DNA from: Mesostigma viride
Taxonomy: Eukaryota > Streptophyta > Mesostigmatophyceae > Mesostigmatales > Mesostigmataceae
Length of the DNA stretch: 62,000 nt
Direction of reading: 5' to 3'
Assembly (NCBI GenBank): GCA_009746045.1
Contig: RPFO01000167.1
Location: forward strand, 1-62,000
Numbering within the stretch: position 1 is the first letter of the stretch; the number at the start of each line of letters is the position of its first letter. Positions 40,879 through 53,190 of the stretch are shown one piece after another. The notes beneath the pieces are model-generated. The model saw nothing but the letters and a program-made list of their open reading frames with translations. It was not told the origin of the DNA and ran no database searches. A program made the position numbers and the translations under genes.

Positions 40879-43800
40879 GTGTGCGTGTGTGCGTGTGTGC
40901 GCGTGTGCGTGGTTGCTTGCATGCGTGCTTGTACCCCTGCAGGTGTTCCACTACGGCACGGAGTGCTTTGAAGGCATGAAGGTGGGTGGTCTTGACGTAT
41001 GGGGTGTTGTTAAGGCATCCAGGTGCATGGTGCCTTCCAGGCATGCAGTTGGTAGTATTGTAGGAGGCAGTGATCGGAGGCGTGGCAGTTGGTAGTATTG
41101 CAGGAGGCAGTGCTCGGAGGCGTGGCAAGAGCGTAGTGAATTGCTGGCAAGGAGCCCGAGGCATGAAAGCACGTACCCTGGTTGCCACAGCGCCACCGTT
41201 GCGTGCACGTCTCCTGCCCTGCCACCGCCCACAAAGTTTGTCCGGCTTTTTTTTCATCTGTGCAGCTGTCCTTTGGTTCCCCCGATGACGTTTCTGGAGG
41301 GGTAGAGGGGTGCGTAGCATGGCATGGCGTGGGGCATGGACAGGGAGGTCACGGGGCTGGGGTAAGGGGGCAGGCAGGGAGAAGATGTTCGAGAAATCCA
41401 GGGAGATGCATGGGGTCTACCCCTACCATGTTGTGAGGCATCCCATCTTGGTAACCGCCCCCTTGGTCCTTAACGAATGCACACGGTCAACCCAGTATCT
41501 CAGACTCGGTCGACTCAGTAGGGTAACCCATCATGCCCACGCTCCTACGACCCGCCACAACCGGCTGCCCCGTATTTCCTATCGTGCCACTGCCAACCAC
41601 TATCGAATCCCTCCCATACCCCCTGGTGGCCCACATCCCCTTTGTGGCATACCCTATTTCCTCGTGTTACCCTTCGATTCTGCTCACCGTCCCCCTATCC
41701 CTTATGGTGTACCCCCCTGTTCCCCTATTCCCACAATGCTGCTCGCTTTGCTCTCCCCCCTGCCCTTGCCATGGTCCCAGGCCTTCCGCGCGGTGGACGG
41801 CTCCACCCGCCTCTTCCGCCCTGACCGCAACATGGCGCGCCTCAGATCTTCCGCCGAGCGCCTGCTGCTGCCGACCTTTGACGAGGTGGGCTGGTGTTGT
41901 TGTTGGTTGATGAGGTGCCAGGTGCCAGTAGAAAGGTGTGTTTGCTGCCGTCCTTTGATGAGGTGAGGCACGTGGCCTTCTGTCACACAGCGTGGCTGCT
42001 GGCTTGATGTGTTGGATTCGGCCCATCCCTGTCCATGCCACCATGCCACATCGACCCCTATCCATGCCCCAGTGTCCTGTTCTGCATCTGTGCAGGGTGC
42101 AGAGTTGACTCAATGTACTAGCGCCATTCGTAATCATGTATTAGCGCCATTCGTAATCATGTACTAGCGCCATTCGTAATCATGTACTAGCGCCATTCGT
42201 AATCATGTATTAGCGCCATTCGTAATCATGCCCCTGCCTCTCGCTACCCCTGTCTCTGCAATCATTCTGGCCTGCGTGAAAACCGCGCAGGACGTGTGGG
42301 ACGCGCAGCTCGCGAGCATCCAGATCATGCCTGAGCACGGATGCCATTCCTCAGCATGAGCACAAAGGATGAGCACAAAGGATGCCACAATTGATGCCAT
42401 TCCTCCGCCTGGACAACATTGTCACACTCCAACCCCCTTGGGAAGCTGTAGATGACCCCGTGCCCCTTGCGCAGGATGCGCTGCTTAGGGTGCATCCAGC
42501 CCACCTGTGTTTACTACAGCCCACCAGTGTTCTCTAGTGCAATTAACGCCACTGTGCCCCCACCTCGGCACTCACTGCCATGCGTGTAAACACACAGGAC
42601 GCGCTGCTCGAGTGCATCAAAGCGCTGGTGCGTGTCGACCGGTCCTGGATCCCTGACGCGGAGGGGTACTCCCTGTGAGTGGTCACTGGCGCGTGCTGCT
42701 TTTTTTACTACATCATCAACCCAGTGTGTGCATATTGATGCCCTGTATGCTTTTATGTACAGCACCGTTTGCCCCACCATGGCCCTGACCGCGCCCCGTT
42801 CCCATTTTGTTTTATGGCTTACCCCGTACATGCCTACCCTTGCCTACCCTCACCCCTGCAGCTTCGTCCGGCCAAGTGGGACCAAGTCCCACCTCCTCAC
42901 CACTCATGTGTCCTTCTGTACCGTACGCTTCTTCTTTCTTGTGCTGCTGCCTGCAACCTTTTCTTGCACAGCTACATCCGCCCTACCATGATCGCCACCA
43001 CCTCCTCCCTGGGTGTCGCGCCCGCGTCAGACGCCAAGCTGTTCGTGGTCATGTGCCCCGTTGGGCCCTACTTCCCCTCAGGGTTCAAGGTGTGTGCCCT
43101 ATTTCCCAGGTCTGGTGTTGAAGCTGCGTGCGCCCTCCTTCCCTTGGGCTTGTCAGTTGCGCCCGGTGCATTGTGCCTTTCGGGTATGCGTGCATCCCCA
43201 TGACGCTAGCGCACGCATCACGCTTTGCTTGTGAGCCTTTATTGTTCCGTGCACGCGGAGCCCGTAACATCCGTCTGGCTTGGGGGGCCATGTCGCCACA
43301 TCGCAGGATACTGCTACCAGATGTCACGCCTTGTCGCGCGACTCGGGCGCATGCCAAACAAGATCCTTTTCGTTGCGCTGCCGTTTGCCCGCGGTGCCCT
43401 TGCTCGGTGTGTCCTGCGGATCGCACAAGTACAGTCATTCACGCCTTTGAGTTGTATACATACACCTCCCATCGCACAAGTACACCTCCCATCGTGCCCT
43501 TGCGCACGGTACAGTTTGTGCGGCCCCTGGCGGCATGTGCCCTGTTGCCAAACACATCTAGCATCGTGCGCATTTTTCAACCCCTTGTGTGCTTCTGCCT
43601 TTTGTGTGCCCCCCCCCCGCAGCCGATCAAGTTGTTCTTGGACGACCGCAACGCGCGCGCGTGGGCAGGGGGCGCGGGCCAGTACAAGGCGAGTCCGCGC
43701 TGGTGCCTGTGGGTGGCAGTCATGTTTGCTTGGTTGACAAGGGAAGGGTGCGCCGTCGCGGGGCTCAGGAGGAGAGGCGCACGGTTGTGGCAGTATAGAG

Positions 43801-46800
43801 CATACAGCACAGGATGCCACGGTCGGTTGTGGCAGTATTCAGCACACAGCGCGTGCCAAGTCGGCTGGTTAATCAATTATGTAAAAGCACGTAGACTGCG
43901 TCACGTGGGTTCCAATACAGGAACCTTCAACCCCTGTACACAACGATCAGGAGGGAGGGCGCCCTAGCTTCTCTCACTGCCTCAAGTTGGCAGGCCACAG
44001 AGGAATCTCTCTGCATCATGGCGCAGGCCCAACTGTGGGTGTAATGCAACAGGAAGTAGCAAAAGCGTAGCGGATGCAGGAAGGCTGCCCCATCGATCGT
44101 CCAGAGGCCACAGATAGGAGCTTGGGACTCATGGAGAGCTGCCGGTTTGGGATAGTACAAAGGCCTCTCCCGGAGCCTGAGGGTTTTTAGGGGCACACCC
44201 AGGGCTCGCCCACAACCGCGTCGGCTGCTTTGCGTATGAAAAAGGTTTTGGGGTCGACCTGACTATGTTTGTAGCGATCTGCAGCATGTCCGTAGAGGTT
44301 TTGGGGTCGACCTGACTATGTTTGTAGCGATCTGCAGCATGTCCGTAGAGGTTTTGGGGTCGACCTGACTATGTTTGTAGCGATCTGCAGCATGTCCGTA
44401 GAGGTTTTGGGGTCGACCTGACTATGTTTGTAGCGATCTGCAGCATGTCCGTAGAGGTTTTGGGGTCGACCTGACTATGTTTGTAGCGATCTGCAGCATG
44501 TCCGTAGAGGTTTTGGGGTCGACCTGACTATGTTTGTAGCGATCTGCAGCATGTCCGTAGAGGTTTTGGGGTCGACCTGACTATGTTTGTAGCGATCTGC
44601 AGCATGTCCGTAGAGGTTTTGGGGTCGACCTGACTATGTTTGTAGCGATCTGCAGCATGTCCGTAGAGGTTTTGGGGTCGACCTGACTATGTTTGTAGCG
44701 ATCTGCAGCATGTCCGTAGAGGTTTTGGGGTCGACCTGACTATGTTTGTAGCGATCTGCAGCATGTCCGTAGAGGTTTTGGGGTCGACCTGACTATGTTT
44801 GTAGCGATCTGCAGCATGTCCGTAGAGGTTTTGGGGTCGACCTGACTATGTTTGTAGCGATCTGCAGCATGTCCGTAGAGGTTTTGGGGTCGACCTGACT
44901 ATGTTTGTAGCGATCTGCAGCATGTCCGTAGAGGTTTTGGGGTCGACCTGACTATGTTTGTAGCGATCTGCAGCATGTCCGTAGAGGTTTTGGGGTCGAC
45001 CTGACTATGTTTGTAGCGATCTGCAGCATGTCCGTAGAGGTTTTGGGGTCGACCTGACTATGTTTGTAGCGATCTGCAGCATGTCCGTAGAGGTTTTGGG
45101 GTCGACCTGACTATGTTTGTAGCGATCTGCAGCATGTCCGTAGAGGTTTTGGGGTCGACCTGACTATGTTTGTAGCGATCTGCAGCATGTCCGTAGAGGT
45201 TTTGGGGTCGACCTGACTATGTTTGTAGCGATCTGCAGCATGTCCGTAGAGGTTTTGGGGTCGACCTGACTACGTTTGTAGCGATCTGCAGCATGTCCGT
45301 AGAGGTTTTGGGGTCGACCTGACTATGTTTGTAGCGATCTGCAGCATGTCCGTAGAGGTTTTGGGGTCGACCTGACTATGTTTGTAGCGATCTGCAGCAT
45401 GTCCATAGAGGTTTTGGGGTCGACCTGACTATGTTTGTAGCGATCTGCAGCATGTCCGTAGAGGTTTTGGGGTCGACCTGACTATGTTTGTAGCGATCTG
45501 CAGCATGTCCGTAGAGGTTTTGGGGTCGACCTGACTATGTTTGTAGCGATCTGCAGCATGTCCGTAGAGGTTTTGGGGTCGACCTGACTACGTTTGTAGC
45601 GATCTGCAGCATGTCCGTAGAGGTTTTGGGGTCGACCTGACTATGTTTGTAGCGATCTGCAGCATGTCCGTAGAGGTTTTGGGGTCGACCTGACTGTGTT
45701 TGTAGCGATCTGCAGCATGTCCGTAGAGGTTTTGGGGTCGACCTGACTATGTTTGTAGCGATCTGCAGCATGTCCGTAGAGGTTTTGGGGTCGACCTGAC
45801 TATGTTTGTAGCGATCTGCAGCATGTCCGTAGAGGTTTTGGGGTCGACCTGACTATGTTTGTAGCGATCTGCAGCATGTCCGTAGAGGTTTTGGGGTCGA
45901 CCTGACTATGTTTGTAGCGATCTGCAGCATGTCCGTAGAGGTTTTGGGGTCGACCTGACTATGTTTGTAGCGATCTGCAGCATGTCCATAGAGGTTTTGG
46001 GGTCGACCTGACTATGTTTGTAGCGATCTGCAGCATGTCCGTAGAGGTTTTGGGGTCGACCTGACTATGTTTGTAGCGATCTGCAGCATGTCCGTAGAGG
46101 TTTTGGGGTCGACCTGACTATGTTTGTAGCGATCTGCAGCATGTCCGTAGAGGTTTTGGGGTCGACCTGACTATGTTTGTAGCGATCTGCAGCATGTCTG
46201 TGAGCTTTTCTGGTGCACTGTCTCCGTGGGGTGCCATGCGCCAGCGCATGCTCTCTCCGTCATGCCTTCCCATGCCTTGGAACAGGCGTTCCCCATGTCA
46301 GCCCTCTGCCCTCCTTCATGCCATCATCCTCATGCACCTACCTCCTTCCGCACACTCATACTCGCCCCGTGCTGCCTTGCCCCCATGCTGACGATATTTT
46401 TTGAACACCCACCTGTCCCCGCTGGTGTGTTGCCACCCACACCCCTGCCTATTCTCCCACACCTCTGTCTCCGTTCGCGTGCTTGGACCATTGCTCCCCT
46501 CCTTTGGGCACGGCACAGATCGGCGGCAACTACGCGCCCACGCTCAAGCCCCAGAGGGAGGCCCGGTCGCACGGCTGCTCCCAGGTGCTCTACGTGCAGG
46601 CCAGGGACGGAGGTGAGCGCTGCACAGCGGGTCGTGGCTACTGGGTCCCGTGCTACTGGGTGCCTTGCCTGCGCGCGATGCTGCTGGACTCTTCATCACG
46701 TACCGGCCATGCAAGAGTGACGTCATCGCGTTGGATGATAGCGAGTGCGATGTCGCGACACGCGCTTGAGTGACACGCCGCGATGCGTTCGACCCCCTGC

Positions 46801-49800
46801 GCAGCACGTGTCGAGTTAACATGCCATTTTTTGCGTTAGTGAGAGCCAGTCTTTACTGGAAATGTCTCACCCGATCGCGCCAGCCAGGTGTGCCGCTGCC
46901 TTCGCTAGATTGGTTTTGGTGGATGATGCCTTCGCTAGATTGGTTTTGGTGGATGATGGAGGCTTGTGGCATCCCCCCCCCCCCCCGAAAAAAAAAAGAA
47001 GAAAAAAGCTAATTGTGGCCAGATGAAACGTGTAGTGGTGCCCGTTTCGCGTGCTCCTTGTAAGGCACTGCGCGACGCGGCTGCGCTGGGGGCCTGTGCT
47101 TCCCATCAGCTAGTCTGCGCAGGACGCTGTTTCTGCTGCCGTCCGTGGTGATGCCATGGGGATGGGTGACGTGTTGCCATTGGTTTCGGAGAGGTCCTGC
47201 ACGTAGTCTGCCGAGGGCCCTGCATTGGGGGAGGAAAAATATGCAACTTACCCATTGGGAAGCATGAATACACACAACGGTGTTTGTGTCGTGTCCTGTC
47301 ATGCTGCCCCTTCTTCCCACCTTGTCGTCAGAAAGCAACAAACGTGAAAACGCTAGCTGCCCAAATCTGAGATTCCGCGGAACATAGAAAGTAAGAAAGC
47401 CTAGAAGCTACCAGCAAGGAATCGAACATAGGACCTTTGGCATGATTTCGCGGCTGTGTGTGTCTCCTGATCCGAAGGCATCTCACTTAACGTTTCGAAA
47501 CAGCCCAACTGCGAAAAACCTCTTTACCGGAGAGGGGTGCCAATATGTCCGATATTGCTGAATCTATACCCACCTGCTGGTGTTGCGGCTGGTGGCATTG
47601 CCTGTGCTCCCTACCACTGCGTTCTATTCGCTCTCTATCGGCCATGCGTCAAGTCCAGTCCATAGGACAGAATGATAAGAAACTGGTACAGAAATTTACC
47701 CGTACTGAATGAAATTTCTGTGTACTTGCCATGCTGCCCCTTGGGCCCTGCGTGCCTGTGGGCCACACAAACGCTGCCACCCTCCCCATGGGGACAACTG
47801 CAGGCCCTGGGTCGGGCCTGCTGAGCGAGTGCGGCGCGATGAACATGTTTTTCTTCTTCCACCATCCGGATGGTTCGCGCGAGCTGGCCACGCCGCAGCT
47901 GGACGGCACGATTCTGCCAGGTGTCACGCGCGACTCGGTGGGTGGACCGCCGCGATCCCTCCGTGTGCTGCCTTGTGCGGGTCGCTTTTCCCTTCTGCTG
48001 CCTTCTGCAGGCCTTCATGCTGCCTTGTGCAGGTTGCTGTTTGCAGGCTGTTGGTTCGTGAAGTCTGCGGTGATGACGGGTGGCCGCCACGTTTGCGTTA
48101 TAGATACAGCCATCTACATTCAAGTGATTGCTGTCTACGTTCTAGTGATTTCTGTCTACATTCTAGTGATTGCTGTCTACGTTCAAGCTGTAGCCATCTA
48201 TGTCGCTGTCTGGTGATGTGATGCGGAGCCATGTACTGTATTGCAGTGGCATAGTTGCGTGCCGTGTTGGTATCCTAGCTTGGATGTCATATAATGAAGC
48301 GGGTTCCATAATAGTAGTATCATAGTGCTGCCGGTTGCTCACGGTGCAGGGTTTTTCTGCACTAGGTTTTTCTTTCAGGTCGCTCGTTGCAGGCTGTTGT
48401 GGGGTGCCGTCTTGTGTGGGTGGAGCAGCGCAAAGCTCCTGTCAAACTTAATTGGTCAAACAAAGTGTGTATCGTTGTTTTACGCATTTGATCCTTCCAT
48501 GTCTGCTCATACTTGTGGCTCCAACGGCAAGAGTGCCAAACAATGTCGTTGCCTCCCCCTGAATGCGTTTGCTAGCTCAACCCCATCTAACATGCCCCTT
48601 ATCTGCCTGCCTGCCTCTCCTTGCCTCCCCTCTTGCCCACCGGCTTCCTCTGGCCACTTTGTGCGCGCAGATTTTGTCGCTGTGCCGGCAGTGGGGCGAG
48701 TTCAAGGTGTCGGAGCGGCCCATCACAATGCGCGAGGTAAGGCCGGGACACCGCAGTGTGTCGCCCCCATGTACAGTTGTGTCTGTAGATGGCCCGCGTG
48801 TACAGTTTGTTTCTGTAGATGGCCCGCATGTACAGTCAGGTGTCGCCATCGCCCCCGTCTACCGTTGTGGCATCGTCATATGCACCAGCATGATGCGCGG
48901 GATGAGGCCACGGCAAGCAGATTTTAATCTTGGCCGCAGTGGGCGAGGTGACGCCAGCGTGCGATGTGGATCAAGGGCAGCCGTGCGCAGCCATGCCGTG
49001 CACATATATGTTGCCACCGCATGCACCATCATGTGATGCAGTCGCGTGCTTTCCAAGAAAGTAGGCGGCACCGCAGGCTCGCGTATGCCGTAGGCAGAGA
49101 ATGAATCAAAAGCACGTGGGTGGGTGGGTGGGTGGGTGGGTGGGTGGCACTGCTGGCGGCGCCCCCCCCCTCGCGGGTATCCACCCGCTGCCCCGCCAGC
49201 GTGGATCCACCACTGTTTGCGTGGGCCTGCATGTAACTCATGGGAGGGATGTAGATGTGCATGCGTGTGGCGTGGTCTGTGTGACATAATCCTGTCTTGT
49301 CCTGCTTTCCAAATGTAGCCGGGCGGAGACGTGCGCAACGCCTCCTCACCGTGACTACTGTAGTGTCGCCGCTTGGTTTCCATCGTGGGGGAACCTCGAC
49401 CCTGCGAGAGGTCCCCACAAATGTCGTCAGCGGTGCGAGCCAAACACAGGAGCGTAGAAAGGATACGGGTCGCCCCCTGGCTCACAACAGTTTGTGCCGC
49501 ACACGTTTTGAACCAAAGACATGGATATGGGTTAGATATGTCTAGATGTAGATGCGGGTTGGCGATTACCGTTAGAAGGCGAATGCCACAACACTTGTGT
49601 GAGGGGTGTGGCGCGCACGACCGCTACTGGTGTGTGTTGGGCCCCTCGCTCCCTCTCACGCTTCTTTGCAATTGCAATCTTCCCGCTTGTGTTGGCCCCA
49701 CCTCTCGTTTGTGCCCAACCTCCCTGTGGTGCTCAAGGATCCATCACCGACCTGGTCCCATGCACCCCTTCCCCCAACGCACTTAGTCCAACGTCCAATT

Positions 49801-50332
49801 TTTTTAAAAAAATGTTGTGGACACCTGATCCGCGTGGTCCCCCCCGCCCCAATCTCACCCCCCGGCCCTGCCCCCTTCTCCCCAACCTCCGTCTCTTTCT
49901 TCGCCCTTTCCTTCTCCCCTTCTGCCCTGCCCCCCCCTTCCCCCCCCCCCCCAGCTGGAGACCTCCGTGTCTGAGGGCCGCCTGCTGGAGGCCTTTGGCA
50001 GTGGCACCGCTTGCATCGTCCAGCCCCTGCAGGGGTTTGTCAAGCACGCCGCGAGTGCAGGGACCGGGGCCAAAGGCGATGGCACCCCGAGGGGAGCCAG
50101 GGACAAGGGCGATGATGTGGAGGAGCTGCCCGTCCCCTTCGATGCCGACGCGGCAGCCTGGTGGATGGCGCAGGTGGGCTCCGGCGGGCTGCCCTCAGGC
50201 ATACGCCACCATGGAGGCTCGGCAGGTGCCCCCCGGCACGTGCCGGAGTCGCTGTGTGGCCGCCTCACGCGGGCAATGTTGGATATCCAGTACGGCCACA
50301 CACCTTCACCCTGGTCCGTGCGCATCGACTGA
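38728..50332 (+). CDS. Branched-chain amino acid aminotransferase, 11 exons
   Basis: Fold-type IV PLP enzyme that interconverts Leu, Ile and Val with their 2-oxo acids. Exons: 38728-39111, 39328-39468, 40943-40981, 41781-41885, 42598-42674, 42972-43089, 43623-43688, 46519-46612, 47804-47937, 48671-48736, 49955-50332. All phases agree, giving 533 aa. Family blocks: [107 protein letters not shown] and [13 protein letters not shown]. The PLP lysine should be the last codon of exon 7 (QYK before IGGNY). The first 25 residues (basic, no acid) look like a mitochondrial or plastid transit peptide. Intron 7 is GC-AG; the others are GT-AG. Exon 3 is only 39 nt. A 40-residue insert follows GFVKHAAS. 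Confidence 0.92.
39730..40360 (+). repeat. 33-bp tandem array in aminotransferase intron 2
   Basis: About 19 copies of a unit with GCAGCATGCACGCGCACACT and TGCATCCGCGGTC. The period is a multiple of 3, so long histidine- or cysteine-rich frames appear on both strands; these are artefacts. Confidence 0.95.
40705..40911 (+). repeat. GT/GC microsatellite in aminotransferase intron 2
   Basis: About 200 bp of GTGTGTGC alternating purine-pyrimidine sequence, ending 30 bp before the exon 3 acceptor. It may form Z-DNA. No coding meaning. Confidence 0.95.
42117..42230 (+). repeat. 23-bp tandem array in aminotransferase intron 4
   Basis: Five copies of TAGCGCCATTCGTAATCATG plus three bases; spacing 23 bp (42121, 42144, 42167 and on). 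Confidence 0.9.
43868..44215 (+). repeat. Interspersed repeat (GGGCGCCCTAGCTTCTCTCA family) in intron 7
   Basis: Starts TTAATCAATTATG, then CACGTAGACTGCGTCACGTG, contains GGCGCCCTAGCTTCTCTC and CCGGTTTGGGATAGTACAAA, and ends near CCCACAACCGCG. Related copies: 51470-51700 (plus, partial), 57380-57715 (minus) and 15040-15300 (plus, partial). Ends next to TTAATTAA suggest a non-autonomous element. Confidence 0.6.
44237..46196 (+). repeat. 53-bp satellite array in aminotransferase intron 7
   Basis: About 37 copies of a 53-bp unit (GAGGTTTTGGGGTCGACC ... GTAGCGATCTGCAGCATG). Copies differ by only a handful of single bases in nearly 2 kb (for example TACGTT for TATGTT near 45271 and 45591, CATAG for CGTAG near 45405 and 45987). 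Such homogeneity points to recent expansion or ongoing gene conversion. True copy number may exceed the assembled one. Confidence 0.97.
49115..49147 (+). repeat. GGGT microsatellite in aminotransferase intron 10
   Basis: Eight tandem GTGG units, G-quadruplex-prone on the plus strand. Confidence 0.85.
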
Positions 50333-51469
50333 GAGTGATCAACTGTTGGCTAGTCTTGAGGTCCTGGATGACATGGCTCTCGGTCGAGGATCGATCGGTA
50401 GCAACCATGCTGCAGGTGGCCCATGCGCATTGACGGAGGGTGACGACTGACTCCCGTGTTAATACCCATCAACAAACGTCGACAAGAACCATCAAGAGCC
50501 ATCAGCAAGCGTCGACAACGATCAAGAGACTGCAGCAAGCGCCGACAACGTTGCAGGGGAAACGCGACAAGAACGCAGCAGTAAGGCAGCAGACGGCGCA
50601 GCAAGAAGAGCACAGCAATGACAGGGGACGAATGCGCCGGTGGCAAGGGACGAGGTTGCGACATTAGAGATGAGTTGCCTTCTGGCAATTAAACTAGCCG
50701 CGGGCGCCGACAGCCTTTGAACATCCCATTTGTGTGTGAAGTGTTTGTTATTTGTGCATCTGGAGCACCTTGGTTCCATGGTCCCTCCTGTTATGAGATT
50801 TGCCGATCTTCTTGGGCTGTATGCCAATAGGGGCCAAATGGAAAGCTTGGGTTTCAGGTTGGTTTGTTTGTGGCAAGTTTACGGTCTGGTGCGCAGCTGC
50901 TAAGTTGGGCGCTGGGACCTGTCAAGCACCTTAGTGGTAAGAGTTCATCAGGGTGAGACCAGCGTTGCCACGAGTGAGGAAGAGAGCCTTCCTAGTTGGC
51001 AACTAACTCGCTTCGAAGTTGATTCCTAGTGGGGAGCCCACTGCATGGATGGCACAACCCTTCCTTTGTATATCATCCCATGCTGCTCTCGGTATGTAAA
51101 TTGTGTACATAGTATTTATAGGACGCGTTGGAAAGTGGTAGAATGTACATATGATGATGAGCCCTGCTGGCTCAGGCGGAGTTTTTTTTCTTCTGTGCTT
51201 GTCACCATAATGTCGGTGACAGCGGCATACATGAACTGCCAATATATACTGTAATGACATATTGTAGTAAACCAAATTGAAAAGAGTGACATGCATGGTG
51301 GCCGCCTCGAGTACATAGTAAACTGGGGGTTGTTTGCAAGTGGACAGTTAATGGACACACCATGCTTTGGATCAGCAAATAGCAAGGGTTAAGATTAACC
51401 ACGCGACTTCAATGCATGCATTCAAGGATTGTACTTTCTGTGATAGGCTATCTGCTTACAGTTTTTTAC
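50333..51469. other. 3' region of the aminotransferase gene, no further gene
   Basis: Begins with imperfect CAACAAACGTCGACAAGA-like repeats (50465-50560), then unremarkable AT-richer sequence. No supported ORF. Confidence 0.4.
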
Positions 51470-51700
51470 GGATTAATTAATTAATAAGCACGTGACTGCG
51501 TCACATGGGTGCCAATACAGAGTAAAGGAACCTTCAACCCTATATACACAGCGAGAAGGAGGGAGGGCGCCCTAGCTTCTCTCACTGCCGCAGGTGGGCA
51601 GGCCACAGAGCGCTCTCTCCACGGCATGGTGCATCATGCCGGGGCGCAACACTGTGGCTGCAATACAACCAGTGCAATACCATAGGTAGGCTGACGCATA
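51470..51700 (+). repeat. Interspersed repeat copy (same family as 43868-44215)
   Basis: TTAATTAATTAATAAG, CACGTGACTGCGTCACATGG, then AGGGCGCCCTAGCTTCTCTC and GGGCAGGCCACAGAG, matching the first half of the 43868 copy. Confidence 0.6.
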
Positions 51701-51888
51701 GCTTATGCTACAAATGTGAGGTGGGCTCAAGACGTCGGCTAATTAAGGCGCAAGCTGATGGCCACAAGGTGCCAGATCGAGCTAATTGAAGGTACTATAA
51801 CGCTGTGCGCTAATATCGTTTCAAGTGCTGTAATGCCTAAGCTATCCCATCATCGATTGCCCCCATCTAGACAACTAGCTGGAGTGCT

Positions 51889-53190
51889 CTATCCCGGGGA
51901 AGCCCGGGGGGGCTTCCACAGTTTCTTGTTGACATAGAGGTCCCCGCCCCGCCAGTACACTTGGGGCTTCTCGGGGTTGGTCTTCTGGCGGATGTAGTCG
52001 GGCCACTGATCGCGGCGTTGCTGCTGCTGGGCTGGCGTCAGGTCGTCGTCAAGCGACCAGGAGGTGTCCACCAGCTTCTTGCGGCGAGAGAGGAACCGAA
52101 CTCGGGCTGTGATGTCGCTGAAGGTGAGGACCACTGGAGGGGGCCCAGCCTTGGCCCGTGGATGGGGCAGGCGGTAGGCGCCCTGCAGTGCCGCACCTGG
52201 CAGCTGCATGCACGCCAAGAGCTGTTTCTTCAGCTCGTCGAGAAGAGACTCTGGGGTCTCCTCCGGCGGCATGTCGAAGCGCCTGAGGATGACCCGGCAG
52301 CGGCGACGGTCGCGGTCAGCGGCCTCGCGGCGCGTGTCTTCCAGCTCCTGGAGCTTGGTGGTGATGGCGGTCGTGGTAGAGGATGCCTGGCTCTTGAGCA
52401 GGTCCGCCCAGGAGGCGCGAGTCGAGGGGTCATCGCTAGCCGGCCCTACCAGCAGTTTGGGCGGCGATGGTGGCCGTTCGCTCGGCGATCTCGGGGACCT
52501 GCGTGGCCAGGGCGTCTACCTTGGTAGCAACTGCCTCAGTTTCACGGTGCCTTGGCCGACTCGGCCTTCCACCTGGTTAAGGCGGGTGGTCACAGTGGCT
52601 GTGGCCTCGGAAACTTTGGTGGCAATGTGCTCTTGCGTAGCAGTAAACTGAGGCTGGAGCTTAAGTGCGACTCTGGCTTCAATGTTGTTGACCTTGGCCG
52701 AGAGAGTGTTGAGTGGGCCGTCAGGCGCGTTCAGGGCGGCGAGCTGCTCAGCCATCGGTGCCCGCTGCTCCGCCACTGCAGCTCGGATGGAGTCCGTGCT
52801 GGGGGAGGTGCTGCTCTAGCTGCGGGGATGCTGCAGCTGCTGTGGCTGCCCGTCTGCGCTCATGCAGGAGGCTCCTGAGGCCAGCGTAGCCAATCTGGGT
52901 GATGTCCTGGGCGTCGCAGCGCAGGTAGCTGCACATGATGACTGCCTTCAAGTACGCCTCCGGTTCTTGAAGCAGCCATTCCCAGGCGGGCTTGGTGACC
53001 TTGTCGCCAGGCCGGGGTAGCCAGGAAAAGTTCGTCATGGCGGGCCAGGAACTTGATAACATCGTCACATTGTTCCTTCGTGAGCGTAAAGATTTCCAAG
53101 ATGCAAAAATCCCGCTTTTTACGGATGATTTCCTGATATCTCCGCGCCGACCCTCAAAAGGTTCATCTCGGCCCGCACGAACTTTCACTT
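51889..53190 (-). pseudogene. LINE ORF1-like protein remnant
   Basis: Three minus-strand frames follow one another: 53188-52748 (an N-terminal part), 52776-52516 (a coiled coil, e.g. LSAKVNNIEARVALKLQ) and 52272-51889 (SLDDDLTPAQQQQRRDQWP and VYWRGGDLYV). The last resembles the C-terminal domain of LINE ORF1 proteins and recurs at 56384-56578. Frameshifts and stops show it is dead. A hairpin/TTAATTAA end in the opposite direction follows at 53449-53486. Confidence 0.5.

Noticed and set aside
40556-41320. His/Thr repeat ORFs over the GT tract
   Set aside because: Microsatellite translation, intronic.
44237-46196. Regular 53-bp array resembling a CRISPR array
   Set aside because: No variable spacers: the whole unit repeats, in a eukaryotic intron, with no cas genes.
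47390-47480. tRNA-like text on the minus strand (TTCGATTCC)
   Set aside because: T-arm stem does not pair and no proper anticodon arm could be drawn; at most a decayed tRNA-derived repeat.
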